Source of the DNA: Selenomonadales bacterium
Lineage (GTDB): Bacteria > Bacillota > Negativicutes > Sporomusales > UBA7701
Length of the DNA stretch: 64,000 bases
Reading direction: 5' to 3'
Assembly (NCBI GenBank): GCA_018434945.1
Contig: JAHDOI010000025.1
Location: forward strand, 1-64,000
Shown here: positions 61,241 through 64,000 of the stretch, in pieces
Layout of the letters: each line of letters starts with the position of its first letter
Position numbering within the stretch: position 1 is the first letter of the stretch
Notes under the pieces: model-generated
The model's input: the letters and a program-made list of their open reading frames with translations, nothing else
Databases searched by the model: none
What the model was told of the DNA's origin: nothing
Translations under genes and position numbers: made by a program

Positions 61241-61339
61241 CTAGGCGATTCCGGCGAGGCGCAGCAGGTTCTGGTCCGCGTGCGGGTCGACGCCGCCGAG
61301 GTCGTCGCTGATCCCGCCAACATGCACTAAACGTTCCAT
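61241..61339 (-). CDS. Small ORF at the 3' end of the ilvNC unit, paralogous to the ORF at 63185
   Basis: 32 aa: MERLVHVGGISDDLGGVDPH, then ADQNLLRLAGIA. The start has AAGGAGGGATCGTG. Residues GVDPHADQNLLR match GIDPRADENLLR of the ORF at 63185; the rest differs. It lies 48 bp after ilvC and before the ilvB1 T-box. Two diverged copies with the same motif argue for a translated product. No family recognised. Confidence 0.75.
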   Translation of the reverse strand: MERLVHVGGISDDLGGVDPHADQNLLRLAGIA

Positions 61340-61387
61340 CACGATCCCTCCTTGCCTTTTATTCGGTATCCGCCGAGAGGATGATTG

Positions 61388-62360
<973 letters not shown>

Positions 62361-62380
<20 letters not shown>

Positions 62381-62888
62381 AGTATTCTCTCCTCTCGTAC
62401 TGGTGGATGTTGCTCGTGCCCCGGGCCAGACCGGCAAGGCCGGTGCGGACCATTTCGAGGATGCCGTAAGGGCCGAGCAGGTCGACGAAGGCGTCTATCT
62501 TGTCGTCGTCGCCGGTGATTTCGAAGGTGGCCGTTTGCTCGGAGATATCGACGATGTTGGCGCGGAACACTTCGGCGAGTTTGAGGACCTCGGCCCGCTT
62601 GTCGCCGCCGGCAGCGATCTTGACCATCGCTATCCCCCGCCGTACCGAGGCATCAGGGGGCAGGAGCTGGATGGCTTCGACTTCGACGAGTTTGTCGAGC
62701 TGTTTGACGACCTGATCGAGGATGCCGTTGTCGCCGCACACCACCACGGTAATTCGCGAGTATCTCGGGTCCTGGGTCGTGCCGACGGCCAGGCTGTGGA
62801 TGTTAAAACCCCGCCGGGAGAACATGCCCGCGACCCTGACCAGCACGCCGGGCTGATTGTAGACCAGTATCGACAGCACGTGTTTCAC
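62361..62888 (-). CDS. ilvN: Acetolactate synthase small (regulatory) subunit
   Basis: 175 aa from a GTG with GAGGAGGATCA upstream; the ORF reaches 62936 but the earlier start lacks a site. An N-terminal ACT domain ([34 protein letters not shown]) binds valine for feedback control. First gene after the ykkC-class switch. Confidence 0.95.
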
Positions 62889-62944
62889 GCTGATCCTCCT
62901 CTCGTTGTGTACAGGCATACTGAATACTGTATACAAAACTTTAG

Positions 62945-63095
62945 GGTATAAAAATGCCTGCGCAAAAGCCTCCTACTTCTTTCGTAAGAAACTTCCCGCA
63001 GGGTCTTTTATACCCACGGTGTAATGCGTTATCGCATTCTGCGCCGCTCGGTCCAGGCCCGTTTGTTAACGGCGGAACCCTAGACGCACTTCCTT
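62945..63095 (-). promoter_or_regulatory. ykkC-class riboswitch (ppGpp-type by context) with terminator, upstream of ilvN
   Basis: Minus strand: GTCTAGGGTTCCGCC, CTGGACCGAGCGGCGC, ACACCGTGGG and TATAAAAGACCC follow the conserved ykkC order. A terminator follows, with CCTGCG/CGCAGG outer and TTTCTT/AAGAAG inner stems and CATTTTTATA. The ykkC subtype that governs branched-chain amino-acid genes is the ppGpp riboswitch, so this is the best guess; guanidine or PRPP types cannot be excluded by eye. Confidence 0.8.
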
Positions 63096-63184
63096 ACATC
63101 ACATCATTGTAATGTTGTATACATTATCCACGGACTTAGGAGTTTTGTCAATACACTTTTTGATAAGTCCTTTATTCTTTTTCG

Positions 63185-63295
63185 TTATGCCCCGAGCGAC
63201 TGGCGCAACAGGTTTTCGTCGGCCCGCGGATCGATTCCGGGGATGGCTTCGGCGTCGGCGGTGACGACTGGCTGCACGGCGATGCTGACGGTCAC
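63185..63295 (-). CDS. Small ORF directly after ilvB2, paralogous to the ORF at 61241
   Basis: 36 aa from a GTG with AAAGGAGGTGG eight bases upstream: MTVSIAVQPVVTADAEAIPG, then IDPRADENLLRQSLGA. Motif GIDPRADENLLR matches the ORF at 61241. It lies 15 bp after the ilvB2 stop and its site is one of the strongest in the window. No family recognised. The rest of 63096-63184 up to the riboswitch shows nothing else. Confidence 0.78.
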   Translation of the reverse strand: MTVSIAVQPVVTADAEAIPGIDPRADENLLRQSLGA

Positions 63296-63310
63296 TTGGG
63301 CCACCTCCTT

Positions 63311-64000
63311 TCAAATGTCGAGATAGGCGTTGATGGCCGCCCCTGGCGGCACCATGGGGGTTACGAGGTCTTCGGGGGCGATGTTGGCGACGATCACCCG
63401 CGGGCCCGGCGAGGCGAGGGCGGCGGCGAAGGCGGCGGCGAATTCCTGCGGGGTGTCTGCGGTGGCGGCGCCGATGCCGAAGGCGGCGGCAAAGGCGGTG
63501 AAGTCGACGGCCGGCAGTTCGCAGGCGGTGTAGCGCTTGTCGAAGAAGGCGTGCTGGAGCTGGCGGATCATGCCGAGACCGCTGTTGTTGACGATGACGG
63601 AGATGACGGGCAGACGGCGGGCGGCGACGGTGTAGAGCTCGGCGCCGGTCATTTTGAAGCCGCCGTCGCCGGCGATGTGGATGACGCGCTTGCCGGGAGC
63701 GGCGATCTGCGCCCCCATGGCGGCCGGCAGTCCGAAGCCCATGGCGCCGAGGCCGCCGGACGTAAGCCAGGTGCGGGGGGTTTCGATCTTGAGGTGCTGG
63801 GCGGCCCACATCTGGTGCTGGCCGACGTCGGTGGCGAAGATGCAGTCGGCGCCGGCGGTCTGGGACGATATTTCCGTGAACAGCCACGGGGCGGTAAGAC
63901 GCCCGCTGTCGGGTTCTGAGCGGTAATCGGCCTGCCAGGCGGCGATCTTTTCCCACCAGGCTTCGGTGTCGCCGCTTGGTGTTCTCTCCCCCAGGAAGGC
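63311..64000 (-). CDS. ilvB: Acetolactate synthase large subunit (copy 2), C-terminal part (cut by window end)
   Basis: The frame is open to the window edge. ThDP-binding motif GDGGFKMTGAELYTVAARRL, preceded by FATDVGQHQMWAAQHLKIET, as in ilvB1 (VDTPGTWLTSGGLGCMGFG against ETPRTWLTSGGLGAMGFG). The C-terminus EDLVTPMVPPGAAINAYLDI is like ilvB1's. A second large subunit in the same cluster; it has no small subunit of its own in view. Confidence 0.93.
   Translation of the reverse strand, partial: AFLGERTPSGDTEAWWEKIAAWQADYRSEPDSGRLTAPWLFTEISSQTAGADCIFATDVGQHQMWAAQHLKIETPRTWLTSGGLGAMGFGLPAAMGAQIAAPGKRVIHIAGDGGFKMTGAELYTVAARRLPVISVIVNNSGLGMIRQLQHAFFDKRYTACELPAVDFTAFAAAFGIGAATADTPQEFAAAFAAALASPGPRVIVANIAPEDLVTPMVPPGAAINAYLDI

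Noticed and set aside
63099..63956. A 285-aa minus-strand frame overlapping ilvB2, the small ORF and the riboswitch
   Set aside because: Arg/His/Pro-rich out-of-frame reading; the true ilvB2 frame carries the ThDP motif.

Overview
The window looks like a chromosomal segment of a diderm Firmicute (class Negativicutes, probably Sporomusaceae or a close relative). This is inferred from a combination seen in the sequence. There is a complete TonB/ExbB/ExbD system with TonB-dependent outer-membrane receptors. It sits next to typically Firmicute RNA switches (T-box, yybP-ykoY, ykkC, cobalamin) and gene sets such as PdxST, OpuC, ECF transporters, TrkA/TrkH and PhoH-PIN. DNA is GC-rich throughout. 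No tRNA, rRNA, prophage, insertion sequence or CRISPR array was found.

Layout. 1-11.4 kb (+): an outer-to-inner-membrane uptake cluster. It holds a TonB receptor (cut by the window edge), an ECF S-component fused to a large extracytoplasmic domain, a fused double ECF ATPase, EcfT, a beta-propeller protein, a structured RNA leader, ExbB, ExbD, TonB, a second ECF S-component, a second TonB receptor and a methyltransferase. 11.6-16.8 kb: uracil-DNA glycosylase (-), serS, and a cobalamin-riboswitch-controlled cobalt transporter cbiMNQO. 17-21.2 kb (-): K+ uptake (TrkH/TrkA) and two unknown membrane proteins. 21.3-23.8 kb (+): a Fur-boxed feoA-feoB-zinc-ribbon operon. 23.8-25.5 kb (-): a sodium:solute symporter with a small accessory ORF. 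25.7-30.1 kb (-): a GH26-like secreted protein, the Mn importer MntH and a Mn exporter (TMEM165/GDT1 type) behind a yybP-ykoY riboswitch. A second yybP-ykoY riboswitch points on the opposite strand straight into the 3' end of mntH with no sense gene behind it. 30.2-36.5 kb: an RsbW-like/GNAT fusion, an MscS channel, an OpuC-type osmoprotectant ABC transporter and its GntR/TrkA_C regulator. 36.5-40.8 kb: an orphan NHLP-type RiPP precursor between a DUF362 ferredoxin gene and a remnant of that gene's 3' end, then isochorismatase, old-yellow-enzyme and Nudix genes and two tiny ORFs. 40.9-49.2 kb: panB-panE, CBO0543-type protein, eukaryotic-type hexokinase, pdxT-pdxS-pdxR, and a ProC-like dehydrogenase. 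49.3-59 kb: PIN-PhoH, three tandem ArsB/NhaD-type permeases, a CDGSH protein, a minimal L,D-transpeptidase and a DUF445 pair. 59.2-64 kb (-): branched-chain amino-acid genes ilvB2, ilvN, ilvC and ilvB1, under a ykkC-class switch and a T-box.

The most notable points are: (1) the orphan Mn riboswitch that could drive a Mn-controlled antisense RNA across mntH; (2) two unannotated 32- and 36-aa ORFs with strong ribosome-binding sites and a shared G[VI]DPxAD[QE]NLLR motif, each the last gene of an ilv transcription unit; (3) an unassigned riboswitch-like leader before exbB; (4) a family of about 120-bp hairpin repeats with locus-specific complementary outer arms at gene 3' ends; and (5) the orphan NHLP precursor peptide.
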